Assembly: GCA_016584305.1 (NCBI GenBank)
Contig: JACEEZ010017913.1
Span: 1-64,000, forward strand
Length of the DNA: 64,000 nt
Source of the DNA: Chionoecetes opilio
Lineage: Eukaryota > Arthropoda > Malacostraca > Decapoda > Majidae
Direction: 5' to 3'
Shown here: positions 38,004-50,194 of the stretch, piece by piece
How positions within the stretch are numbered: position 1 is the stretch's first letter
Layout: every line of letters starts with the position of its first letter
The notes under the pieces: generated by a model
The model's input: the letters and a program-made list of their open reading frames with translations, nothing else
Databases searched by the model: none
What the model was told of the DNA's origin: nothing
Made by a program: the position numbers and the translations under genes

Positions 38004-39852
38004 ATAACTAGCATAAAATTCATTGGAATAAACATCCATTTATGATGGTTGATAGCAATATGATAAGTTAAAACTACTTCATATAATACAATAACACTAC
38101 AGTTTACAAAAAACTATGAAAAAACGCTGCAATATACGTTTATCACAATAAATAACCTCTTACTCTTCTATTTAATAGCTAATGTAAGTAAGCTACTTAT
38201 AGGTGCATATTATTCTACAAAAAGGGATTTTGTACTTCAATTTGTAGGAAAAACAAGCCTATATATTTCACTGATAACTAGCTAAAATCATTGAAAACAC
38301 TACATTGTATGGGTTTATAGCAATATAATAAGTAAAACTACCTGTATATATACAATAACGCTAATGTTTAGAAGAAACTATGAAAAAACGGCTTGCAATA
38401 TACGTTATATCACAATAAATAACCTTTCACTCTTCTATTATTAGCTTAATGTAATGTAAGCTAACTAAGTGCAAATTATCTAAAAGAGATTTACACTTCA
38501 ATTGGTAGGGCAACCAGCTGGTATTATCACCGATAAATAGCTAAGATCATTGAAAACACTACATTTTTGGGCGTTTATAGCAATATGATAAGTAAAACTA
38601 CTTGATTATATATACACTAACACTAAAGTTTACAAGAAACTATGAAAAAACGCTGCAATATACCGTTATATCACAAAAAATAACCTCTGACATTTATTTA
38701 ATAGCTAAGTAATGTAAGCTACTTATAGGTGCAAATTATTCAAAAAGAGGATTTTTTACTTCAATATGTAGGAAAACAGCTATATATCACTGATAACTAG
38801 CTAAAATCAGAGAAAAACAACTAGTACATTTTAACGCGGTTCACACACCAACTAGCAATATTAATAAGTAATCACTACTGTATAATACAAATAACGCTAC
38901 AGGTTACAAGAAAACTATGAAACACGATTGAAATATACCGTTATATCACAATAAAATAAACTCTTACTCCTTCTATTTACAGCTTAATGTAATGTAAGCT
39001 ACTTATAAGTGCAAATTATTCTAAAAAAAGGATTGTTTACTTCAATTTGTAGGAAAACGCTATATATCACGATAAGCTTAGCTAAAATCATTGAAAAGAA
39101 CACAATTTGTGGTATAAAGCAGTATCTTAAGGTAAATTCCTCTATTAATGATATAACAATACAATTAAAGAAGAAAACTATGGAAAACACGTATAATATA
39201 CAATTGTATCACAATTATAGAGTCTCAAACTACTATTATAAGCTTACGGTAGTTTAAAATAGCAATTTCTAACGAAAAACTACATAATCCACATTTTGAA
39301 TTTCTCTATCAAAGAAAGAGCGAATAATGTCAATTTCGACCAAATTTTTTTAGCCATCAAAAAATACATTAAAAACACTTGAAAAAAGTCTGTTTTTAAG
39401 AATAAATTGAACATAAATTACATGAAAAAAATAATATTTTTAAGCTCATAATAGTAAATTATAGTTGTGTAAAGTGCTGAATAATGTCAAATTTCGACAT
39501 TTTTTAGGCTTTCAAAAATAATTAAACACTGAAAAAACGTGTTTTTAAGATTAAAATTGATCCTAAAATTTCATGAAAAAATTCATATTTGTAGCTCATA
39601 ACATTGTAAATATAGTTGTGTAAAAGTGCTGAATAATGTAAAATTTCGACAAATTTAGCATCTCAAAAATACATAAAATTTCATTGAAAAAACATTGTTT
39701 TTAAGATTTAAAATTGATATCTAAATTTCATGAAAAAACATATTTTTAGCTATAATTTTGTAAAAAATATAGTTGTAGAAATATTAAAGCTATTTTAGCT
39801 ACAGATATAAAGAAATATACTTCAATTGTAGCAAAAATAACACTCTTCACTG
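38004..39852 (+). repeat. HOR period with random indels: 4 A + B with 3 C
   Basis: A starts near 38004, 38274, 38533 and 38793. The second has CTAATGTTTAGAAG as in 25618. The fourth (38793) contains an atypical, relatively G/C-rich stretch at 38809-38870 including AACGCGGTTCACACACC. B is 39072-39852 and shares TCAAAGAAAGAGC and CTTACGGTAG with 29112-29881. Confidence 0.8.
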
Positions 39853-41447
39853 ATAATAGCTAAAATCATTGAAAACACTTAATTTATGGGTTTATAGCAA
39901 TATGATAAGTAAAACTACTGTATATATACAATAGTACGCTTACAGTTTACAAAGAAAACTATGTAAATTTAAGGCTTGCAATTATACGTTATATCACAAA
40001 AATAACCTCTTACTCTTTATTTAATAGCTTAATGTAATGTAAGCACCTATAGGTGCAAATTATTCAGTTAAAAGAGGATTTTATACTTCAATTGTAGGAA
40101 AACAGCACTATATCACCATACATAGTAATATCATTGAAAACACTACATTTTATGGGTTATGTAATATGATAAGGTAAACTCCTGTATCTTTATATTAACA
40201 ATAACGCTACAGTAACAAGAAACTATGAAAAACGCTAGCCATCTACCGTTATATCACAATAAATAACCTCGTACTCTTCTAATTTAATAGTTAATGTAAT
40301 GTAAGCACTTAATATGTGCAAATTATTCAAAAAGGGGATTTTATACTTCCAATTGTAGGGAAACAGCTATATATCACTTGATAACTAGCTACAACATTGA
40401 AAACACTACCATTTTATGGGTTTATAGCATATAATAAGTAACACCTACTGTATATAACAAACAAAGCTTACAGTTTAAAAGAAAACTATGAAAAACGCTG
40501 CAATATACCGTTATATCACAATAAATAACCAATCTTACTCTTCTATTTATAGCTTAATGTAATGTAGCTACATTTATAGGTGCAAATTATTAAAAAAAGG
40601 ATGTATACATCAATTTGTAGGAAAAAACTTGCTATATATCACCAAAGAACTAGCTAAAACTCCTTGAAAAGAACACATTTTGAGGGTATAAAGCATTATC
40701 ATAAGGTAAATCCTTCCTACTTAATATATAACACTATCAATTAAGAAGAAAGCTATGAAAAACACGTATAATATACAATTGTGTTCACAATATAGAGTCT
40801 CCAACTCCTATTAGAAGCTTACAGTAGTTTAAAATAGCAATTTCTAACGGAACACAACTATAATTCACATTTGAATTTCTTCTATCAAAAAAAGGGCTGA
40901 TTAATGTCAATTTCGACATGTTTTAGCCCTTTTCATAAATACATTAAAAACACTTGAAAAAAACGTTGTTTTTAAAAAAATACAATTGAAACATAAAATC
41001 TACATGAAAAAATACATATTATAAGCCTAATAAGTATTGTAAAAAAATATATTCGTCGTAAAAGTGCTGAATATGTCAAATTTCTAAATGTTTTTGGCTT
41101 TCAAAAATACATTTTAAAATACTGGAAAAACGTTGTTTTTAGATTAAAATTGATACATAAATTTCATGAAAAATACATATTTTTAGCTCATTGACATGAA
41201 AAATTATAGTCTGTGTAAAAACTGCGAATAATGTCAAATTTCGACATTAATTTAGCTTTTCAAAAAATACATTAAAATACTTGAAAAAACATTGTTTTAG
41301 ATTAAAATTGATATCTAAATTTCATGAAAAATACATATTTTTAGCATTAATATTGTAAAATATAGTGGTACCAAATATAAAAAGCTATTTTAGCTACATA
41401 TATAAAGAAATATACTTCAATTTGTAGAAAACAAAACCTCTTCACTG
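39853..41447 (+). repeat. HOR period with random indels: 3 A + B with 3 C
   Basis: A starts near 39853, 40118 and 40381; B starts near 40645. C monomers near 40886, 41064 and 41221. ACAATTGAAACATAAA, ATATATTCG and ATACTGGAAAAACG match the module at 17012, showing shared descent at a distance of about 23.6 kb. Confidence 0.8.
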
Positions 41448-42760
41448 ATAATAGCTAAAATAATTGAAAACCACTACATTTGAATGGGTTTATAGCAATA
41501 TTGATAAGTAAACTACTTGTATAAGACAATAACGCTACAGTTTAACAAGAAACTATGAAAAACGCTTGCAATATAACCGTTATCATCAAAAAATAACCTC
41601 TTACTTTCTATTTAATAGCTTCAGTAATGTAAGCTACTTATAGGTACAATTGTTCTAAAAACGAGGATTTTATACCTCAATTTATAGGAAAACAGCTGTT
41701 ATATCACCGATAAAATAGCTAATATCATTGAAAAACAATACATTTTATGGGTTTTATAGCAATTAATAAGTAAAAATACTTGTATATATACAATAACGCT
41801 ACAGTTATACAAGAAAACTATGAAAAACGCTTGCAATATACAGTTATATCACAATAAATTACCCTCTAATCTTCTATTTCGTAGGACTAATGTAAGTAAG
41901 CTACTCTATGGTCAAAATTATTCTAAAAAAAGGATTGTATACTTCAATTTGAAGGAAAACAGCTATATTAATCACCAAGACATAGCTCTAAAATCATTGA
42001 AAAGAACACATTTTGTTGGTATAAAGCATATCATAAGGTAAATCATTTTATTAATTGATATAACACTAACAATAAGAAGAAACTATGAAAAACACACGTA
42101 TAATGTACCAATGGTATCAACAATATAGAGTTCATACGCCTATAAAAGCTTACAGTAGCTTAAACTAGCAATTTCTAACGAAAAAAAAACTATAATTCCA
42201 CATTTTGAATTTCTTTATCAAAAAAGGGCTGAATAATTTTAATTTTCGTACATTTTTAGCCCTTAAAAAATACAATTAAAACACTTGAAAAAAACGTTGT
42301 TTTTTGGAATAAAATGATACATAAATACATGAAAAATACATATTTTAGGTCATAATATGTAAATATAGTGTGTAAAAAGTGCTGAATAAGGTCAAATTTC
42401 GAAATTTTTAGGCCTTCAAAAAAGAATTAAAACACTGAAATAAAACGTGTTTTTAGATTAAAATGATACCTAAATTTCCTAAAACATACATATTTTTAGC
42501 TCATAAACATGTAAAATATAGTTCTGTAAAAGGCTGCAATGTTTTTAAAATTTCGACATTATTTAGCATTTCAAAAATACACTAAAAATTCTTGAAAAAA
42601 AACATGTTTTTAAGATAAAAGTGATATCTAAAGTTCATGGAAAAAACATATTTTTTAGCTATTAATTTGTAAACATATAGTTGTAGCAAATATATAAAAG
42701 CTACTTAGTACAGATATGAAGGAAATATACTTCAATTTGTAGAAAAAACAATCTTCACTG
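41448..42760 (+). repeat. HOR period with random indels: 2 A + B with 3 C
   Basis: A starts near 41448 and 41709; B near 41979. C monomers near 42226, 42379 and 42528. Private marks GAATAATTTTAATTTTCG, TTTTTTGGAATAAAAT, AGGTCATAAT and AGTTCTGTAAAAG are shared with the clean module at 55759. Confidence 0.8.
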
Positions 42761-44081
42761 ATAACAAGCTAAAATCATTGAAAAACACTACATTTTATGG
42801 GTTTTAGAGCAATATGATAAGTAAAACTACTTGTTATTATAAAAATAACGATACAGTTTACAGAAAACTATGAAAAACGCTTGCAAACTACCGTTATATC
42901 ACAATAATAACCCTTACTCTTCTATTTAATAGCTTATGTACTGTAAGCTTACTGATAGGTGCAACATATTCTAAAAAGAGGATTTTATACTTTCAATTCT
43001 GAGCAAAAAACAGCTATATATCCCGATAAATAGCTAATTATCATTGAAAACACTAATTTTATGGGTTTTATAGCAATATGATAAGTAAAACTACTTGTAA
43101 ATATACAATAACGCTACAGTTTACAAGAAACTATGAAAAACACTTGCAATATACATTTTATATCAGAATAAAAACTCTTACTCTTCTATATTAGCTTAAT
43201 GTTTATGTAAGTACTGATAGTAAAATTATCTAAAAAAAATGATTGTATACTTCAATTTGTAGGAAAACAGCTATATATCACCGATAACTAGCTAAAATCA
43301 TTGAAAAGAAACATTTTGTGGGTATAAAGCTATCATAAGGTAAATTCATTCTATTAATGATATAAACACTACAATTAGAAGAACCTATGAAAACACGTAT
43401 AATATACAAATTGTATCACAATATATGAGTCTAAACTCCTATTATAAGCGACAGTAGTTTAAATAGCAATTTCTAATGTGAAAACAACTATAATTCCACA
43501 TTTTGAATTTCTCTATCAAAAAAAAGAGCTGAATAATGTCAATTTTCGACATTTTTATAGCCCTTCAAAATACATTAAAACACTTGAAAAAACTTTGTTT
43601 TTAAGAATAAAAATTGATACATAAATAATGACAATACCCCATATTTTAAGCTTATAATATTGTAAAATATAGTTGTGTTAAAAGTGCGGAATAATGTCAA
43701 ATTTCGACATTTCTTAGGCTTTCAAAAAATACATTAAAACACTTGAACAAACGTTGTTTACGATTAAAATTGATAGATAAATTCATGAAAAAGTCATATT
43801 TTTAACTCATTAACATTGTAAAAATATAGTTGTTAAAAGTGCGGAATAATGTAAAATTCCCCGATATTATTTAGCATTTCAAAAATACATTAAAATCTCT
43901 CTCTTTCTTTGAAAAAACATTGGTTTTGATAAGATTAAAAGTGATATCGTATATTTCAGAGGAAAAATACATATTTTTAGCTATTAATCTTGTTAAAAAT
44001 GAGTTGTAGCAAATATAAAAAGCCTATTTAGCACAGATATAAAGAAATATACTTAATTTGTAGAAAAAACACTCTTCACTG
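42761..44081 (+). repeat. HOR period with random indels: 2 A + B with 3 C
   Basis: A starts at 42761 and 43026; B at 43284. C monomers near 43528, 43684 and 43841. The second A has GTAAATATACAATAACG and TATCAGAATAAAAA, marks also found at 56803 and 58135. B contains a foreign-looking CTCTCTCTTTCTTT near 43894 that I take as noise. Confidence 0.8.
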
Positions 44082-45492
44082 ATACCTAGCTAAAATCATT
44101 GAAAACACTACATTTTATGGGTTTTTTATAGCAATATGATAAGTAAAACTACTTGTTTACAAATAACGGTACAGGTTACAAGAAACTATGAAAAAACGCT
44201 TGCAAATCCTTATATCACAATAAAATAACCTCTTACTATTCTATTTAATAGCTTACTGTAATGTAAGCTACTTATAGGTACAAATTGTTCAAAAGAGGAT
44301 TTGTACTTCAATTTGTAGGAAAACAGCTATATATCCACTGATAACGTAGCTAAAATCATGAAAACACTAAAAAAAGTTTAGGGTTCTATAGCCAATATAA
44401 TAAGTAAAACTACATGTATATATCAATAATGCTACCAGTTTACAAGAAACTCTGGAAAAACCCGCTTGCAATTTACCGTTGTAGCACAATAAATACACCT
44501 CTTACTCTTCTATTATTAGGCTTAATGTATGTAAGCTACTTATAGATCCAAATTATCTTAAAAAAAAGGATTGATACTCAATTTGTAGGGAAAAACAGCT
44601 ATAATCACCGATAAATAGTAATATATTGAAAAACACTACAATTTATGGGTTTATAGCAATATGATAAGTAAAACTACTTGTATATATACAATAACGATAC
44701 AGTTTACAAAGAAAATATTCAAAAACGGTTGCAATATACCGTGATATCACAATAAATAAACCTCTACTCTTCTTTTTATTAGCTTAATGTAATGTAAGCT
44801 ACTTATAAGTGCAAATTATTCTAAAAAAAGGATTTTTTACTTCAATTTGTAGGAAAACAGCTATATATCACCGAAAACTAGCTAAAATCATTGAAAAGAA
44901 CACATTTTCAAGGGTATAAAGCATTATCATAAGGTAAATTCCTTCTAATAATGATATAACACTACAATTAAGAAGAAACTATGAAAAATACGTATAATAT
45001 ACAATTGTATCACAATATAGAGTCTCAAACTCCTATTATAAGATTACAGTAGTTTAAAATAGCAATTTCTAACGAAAACAACTATAATTCCACATTTTGA
45101 ATTTCTCTATCAAAAAAAGAGCTGAATAATGTCAATTTTCGACATTTTTTAGCCCTTCAAAAATAGATTAAAACACTTGAAAAAACGTTGTTTTTAGGAA
45201 TAAAATTGATACATAAATTACATGAAAAATACATATTTTAAGCTCATAATATTGTAAAATATAGTTGTGTAAAAGTGCTGAATAATGTCAAATTTCGAAA
45301 TTATTTAGCATTTCAAAAATACATTAAAATTCTGAAAAAACATTGTTTTAAGATTAAAATTGATATCTAAATTTCATGAAAAATTTCATATTTTTAGCTA
45401 TAATTTTGTAAAATATAGTTGTAGCAAATATAAAAGCTATTTAGCTACAGATATAAGAAATAACTCAATTGTGAAAAAAACACTCTTCACTG
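44082..45492 (+). repeat. HOR period: 3 A + B with 2 C
   Basis: A starts at 44082, 44341 and 44611. The third has ATTATCTTAAAAAAAAGGAT, also seen near 59652. B is 44874-45492 (619 bp) with C monomers at 45119 and 45275; the second joins a C2 start (GTCAAATTTCGAAATTA) to a C3 body. Deletions cluster at 45300-45640. Confidence 0.85.
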
Positions 45493-47308
45493 ATAAATAG
45501 CTAAAATCATTGAAAACACTACATTTTGGGTTTATAGCAATATGATAGTAAACTACTTGTATATATACATAACGCTACAGTTTACAAGAAAAATACAAAC
45601 GTTGATATACCGTTTTATCACAATAAATACTCTTACTCTTCTATTAATAGCTTAATGTAATGTAAGTACTATAGGTGCATATTATTCTAAAAAGAGGATT
45701 TTGTACTTCAATTTGTAGGAAAACAGCTATATATCACTGATAACTAGCTAAAATCATTGAAAACACTACATTTTATGGGTTTATAGCAATATAATAAGTA
45801 AAACTACTTGTATATATACAATAACGCTGCAGTTTCGAAGAAACTATGAAAAACGCCTGCAATATACCGTTATATCACAATAAATAACCTCTTACTCTTC
45901 TATTTAATAGCTTAATGTAATGTAAGCTACCTATAGGTGCAAATTATTCTAAAAAGAGGATTTTATACTTCAATTTGTAGGAAAACAGCTATATATCACC
46001 GATACATAGCTAATATCATTGAAAACACTACATTTTATGGGTTTATAGCAATATGATAAGTAAAACTCCTTGTATATATACAATAATGCTACAGTTTACA
46101 AGAAACTATGAAAAACGCTTGCAATATACCGTTATATCACAATAAATAACCTCTTACTCTTCTATTTATTAGCTTAATGTAAGGTAAGCTAATTATAGGT
46201 CCAAATTATTCTTAAAAAAAAGAATTGTATACATCAATTTGTAGGAAAACAGCTCTATATCACCGATAAATAGCTAATATCTTTGAAAACACTACATTTT
46301 ATGGGTTTATAGCAATATGATAAGTAAAACTACTTGTATATATACAATAAAGCTACAGTTTACAAGAAACTATGAAAAACGCTTGCCATATACCGTTATA
46401 TCACAATAAATAACCTCCTACTCTTCTATTTATTAGCTTAATGTAATGTAAGCTACTTATAGGTGCAAATTATTCTAAAAAAAGGATTGTATACATCAAT
46501 TTGTAGGAAAACAGCCATATATCACCGATAACTAGCTAAAATCATTGAAAAGAACACATTTTGAGGGTATAAAGCATTATCATAAGGTAAATTCCTTCTA
46601 TTAATGATATAACACTACAATTAAGAAGAAACTATGAAAAACACGTATAATATACAATTGTATCACAATATAGAGTCTGAAACTCCTATTATAAGCTTAC
46701 AGTAGTTTAAAATAGCAATTTCTAACGAAAACAACTATAATTCCACATTTTGAATTTCTCTATCCAAAAAAGGGCTGAATAATGTCCATTTTCGACATTT
46801 TTTAGCCCTTCAAAAATACATTAAAACACTTGAAAAAACGTTGTTTCTAAGATTAAAATTGATACATTATTTTCATGAAAAATACACATTTTAAGCTCAT
46901 AATATTGTTAAATATAGTTGTGTAACAGTGCTGAATAATGTCAAATTTCGACATTTATTAGGCTTTCAAAAATACATTAAAATACTTGGAAAAACGTTGT
47001 TTTTAAGATTAAAATTGATACCTAAATTTCATGACAAATACATATTTTTAGCTCATAACATTATAAAATATAGTTGTGTAAAAGTGCTAAATAAAGTCTA
47101 ATTTCGACATTTTTTAGCCATTCAAAAATACATTAAAATACTTGAAAAAACATTGTTTTTAAGATTAAAATTGGTATCTAAATTTCATGAAAAAATACAT
47201 ATTTTTAGCTATTAATTTTGTAAAATATATTTTTTGTAGAAAATAAAAAGGCTTTTTACTCAGATATAAAAAATATACTTCTTTTGTAGAAAAAAAAAAC
47301 TCTTCACG
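45493..47308 (+). repeat. HOR period: 4 A + B with 3 C
   Basis: A starts at 45493, 45740, 46002 and 46266. B starts at 46528; C monomers at 46772, 46928 and 47084, 156 bp apart. Private marks TGTCCATTTTCGAC, CATTATTTTCATG and AAAGTCTAATTTCGAC also occur in the modules at 49428, 51693 and 60084. Clean sequence stops near 47215 inside the last C. Confidence 0.87.
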
Positions 47309-50194
47309 AAACAGCTAAAATCATTAAAAACACTACATTTTAGGGGTTTTTTTGCAATATAAATGAAAAAACTATTGTAATATAAAATACGCTACAGTTT
47401 ACAAGAAACTAAAAAAACGCTTGAAATAAACCAAGATCACAATAAATTACCTCTTACCTTTTTTTAATAGTTTAAAGATGAAAGCTCTTTTTTATAGGTG
47501 AAATTTTTTTAAAAAAAAGAGATTTTTACTTAAATTTTGTGGGAAAAAACAGCTATATTCCCGAAAAGCTAATTTTGAAAACCTACATTTAGGGTTTATA
47601 GAAATTTGAAAAGTAAAATTTGTATATATCAAAAAAACGCTACGTTTACAAAAAAACATAAAAACGCTTGCAATAAATTAGGGTTATATCAAAATAAATA
47701 ACCTCTACTCTTTATTTATTAGTTTAATGTAATGTAAGCTACTTATAGTGCAAATTTTATTCTAAAAAAAAGGATTGTAACTTCAATTTGTGGGAAAACA
47801 GTTTATATCACCGAAAATTAAATCTTTGAAACACTACATTTTATGGGTTTATAGCAATATGATAAGTAAAACTATTGTATATACACAAAAACGCTACAGT
47901 TTCAAAAAACTAAAAAAACGTTTTGCAATACCCGTTTATATCACAAAAAATAACGTTTACTCTTCTTTTATTAGCTTAAATGAAATGTAAGCTATTTATA
48001 GGTAAAATTATTCAAAAAAGAGGTTTTTACACTTAAATTTTGTAGGAAAACACTGATATCCCCGATAATAGTAAGATCATTGAAAACCTACATTTTAGGG
48101 TTTTTATAGCAAATAAAGAAAAACTATTGTATATATAAAAAACGCTACATTTTACAAGAACTATGAAAACGCTTGCAAATATACCTTTAATCACAATAAA
48201 TAACCTCTTCTTTCTTTTTAATACTTAATGTAAGTAAGCTTTTTATGGTGAAAATTTTTTTAAAAAAGAGGATTTTATACATAAATTTGTAAAAAAACGC
48301 TATTTCATGATAACTAGCTAAAAATCATTGAAATATTACATTTAATGGGTTTATAGCAATAAAAAGTAAAAATACTTATAATTTACAAAAACGCTACAAG
48401 TTAGAAGAAACTATAAAAAAACGCCTGCAATATACCTTTTATATACAATAAATACCCCCCTACTCTTCTATTTAATAGCTTAATGTAAGTAAGCTATAAT
48501 AGGTGCAAATTGTTCAAAAAAGGGGGTTTTATACTTAAATTTGTAGGAAAATAGCTTTATCACGATAAATAGCTAATTCATTGAAAAACACATTTTAGGG
48601 GTTTATAGCAACTGATAAGAAAAAATACTTGTATAATAAAATAACGCTAATTTTCCCAAAAAAAAACTAAAAAACGCTTGCAATATACCTTTATATCACA
48701 AAAAAAAACCTCTTACTCTTCTATTAATATTATGAAATGTAAGCTACTTATGGGTAAAATTTTGTTTTAAAAAGGGATTTTGTTTAAATTTTGTGGAAAA
48801 ACAGCTAAAACACTGATAACTAGCTAAAATTATTGAAAACACTACATTTTGGGGTTTTAAAAAGCAATTAAAAAGAAAACTACCTGTATATATCATAATG
48901 CTACAGTTTACAAAAAACTATAAAAAACGCTTGCAATACCTTATATAAAATAAAAAACCTCTTCTTTCATTTATTAGTTTAAAATTTAATGTAAGCATTT
49001 ATAGGCCCAAATTTATTTTTAAAAAAAAAGTTTGTATACTTCAATTTGTAGGAAAAAAGCTCTATTCACCGATAAAATGCTAATATTTTAAAACCCTACA
49101 TTTTAGGGGTTTTATACAATAGATAAGAAAACTACTTGTATATATACAATAACGCTACAGTTTACAAGAAACTAGAAAAACGCTAGCCATAACCGTTATA
49201 TCACAATAAAAAAACCTTTTCCTCTATTTATTAGTTTAATTAATGTAAGCTATTATGGGTGCAAATTATTCAAAAAAAGGATTGTATCCTTGCCATTACC
49301 GTTATATCACAATAAAAACCTTTTACTCTTCTTTTTATTAGCTTAATGTAAAAAGCTACTTATAGGTGCAATTATTCTAAAAAAAGGATTGTATACCAAT
49401 TTGTGGGAAAAACACTATATATCACCGATAACTAGCAAAAATCATAAAAAGAACACATTTTGAGGGTATAAAGCATTACATAAGGTAAATCCTTCTATTA
49501 ATGATATAACACTACAATTAAGAAAAAACTATAAAAAAAACAGATAATATAAAATTTGTATCACAATATAGAGTCTGAAACTCCTATTATAAGCTTACGT
49601 AGTTTCAAAGGGGATTTCAAACGAAAAAAACTAAATTCCCACATTTTGAATTCTCTATCCAAAAAAGGGTGAAAATGTCCATTTTCGACTTTTTTTTAGC
49701 CCTCCAAAAAAATTAAAATACTTAAAAAAAACGTTTTTTCTAAGTTTTAAAATTGATACTATTTTCATGAAAATACCTTTTAAGTCATAATTTGAAAATA
49801 TGTTGTGAAAGTGCTGAATAATGTCAAATTTCGACTTTTTTTTGGGCCTTAAAAAATACATTAAAATATTTGGGGAAAAAGGGTTTTTTTTAAGTTTAAT
49901 TGATACTTAAATTTTATGAAAAAACATATTTTTAGCTCAAAAACATTATAAAAATATAGTTTGTGTAAAAGTGCTGAAAAAAAGTCTAATTTCGAATTTT
50001 TTACCCCTTCAAAAAACATAAAATATTTGAAATAACATTGTTTTTAAGTTTAAAAAATTGATATCTAAATTTCATAAAAAATACAATTTTTAGCTTTAAT
50101 TTTGTAAAATATAGTTGTAAAAATAAAAAAAGGTATTAAAGCTACAGATATAAAGAAATACTTAAATTTTGTAAAAAAAAAAAAATTTTTCCTG
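47309..50194 (+). repeat. HOR period, degraded: 8 A + partial A + B with 3 C
   Basis: A starts near 47309, 47564, 47814, 48065, 48310, 48565, 48816 and 49072; spacing is consistently short (245-256 bp). After the last full A, GGATTGTATCC is joined directly to TTGCCATTACCGTTATATC near 49280, leaving a partial A. The same join is seen near 59935. B starts near 49428 with C monomers near 49667, 49809 and 49967. Confidence 0.72.

Noticed and set aside
38809..38870. Relatively G/C-rich foreign stretch inside an A monomer
   Set aside because: It lies in a patch full of random indels, pieces of the A sequence can still be followed through it, and no copy exists elsewhere; base-calling noise is the simpler explanation.
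43894..43908. CTCTCTCTTTCTTT insertion as a microsatellite
   Set aside because: Single occurrence in a noisy patch within a C monomer; not supported by any other copy.
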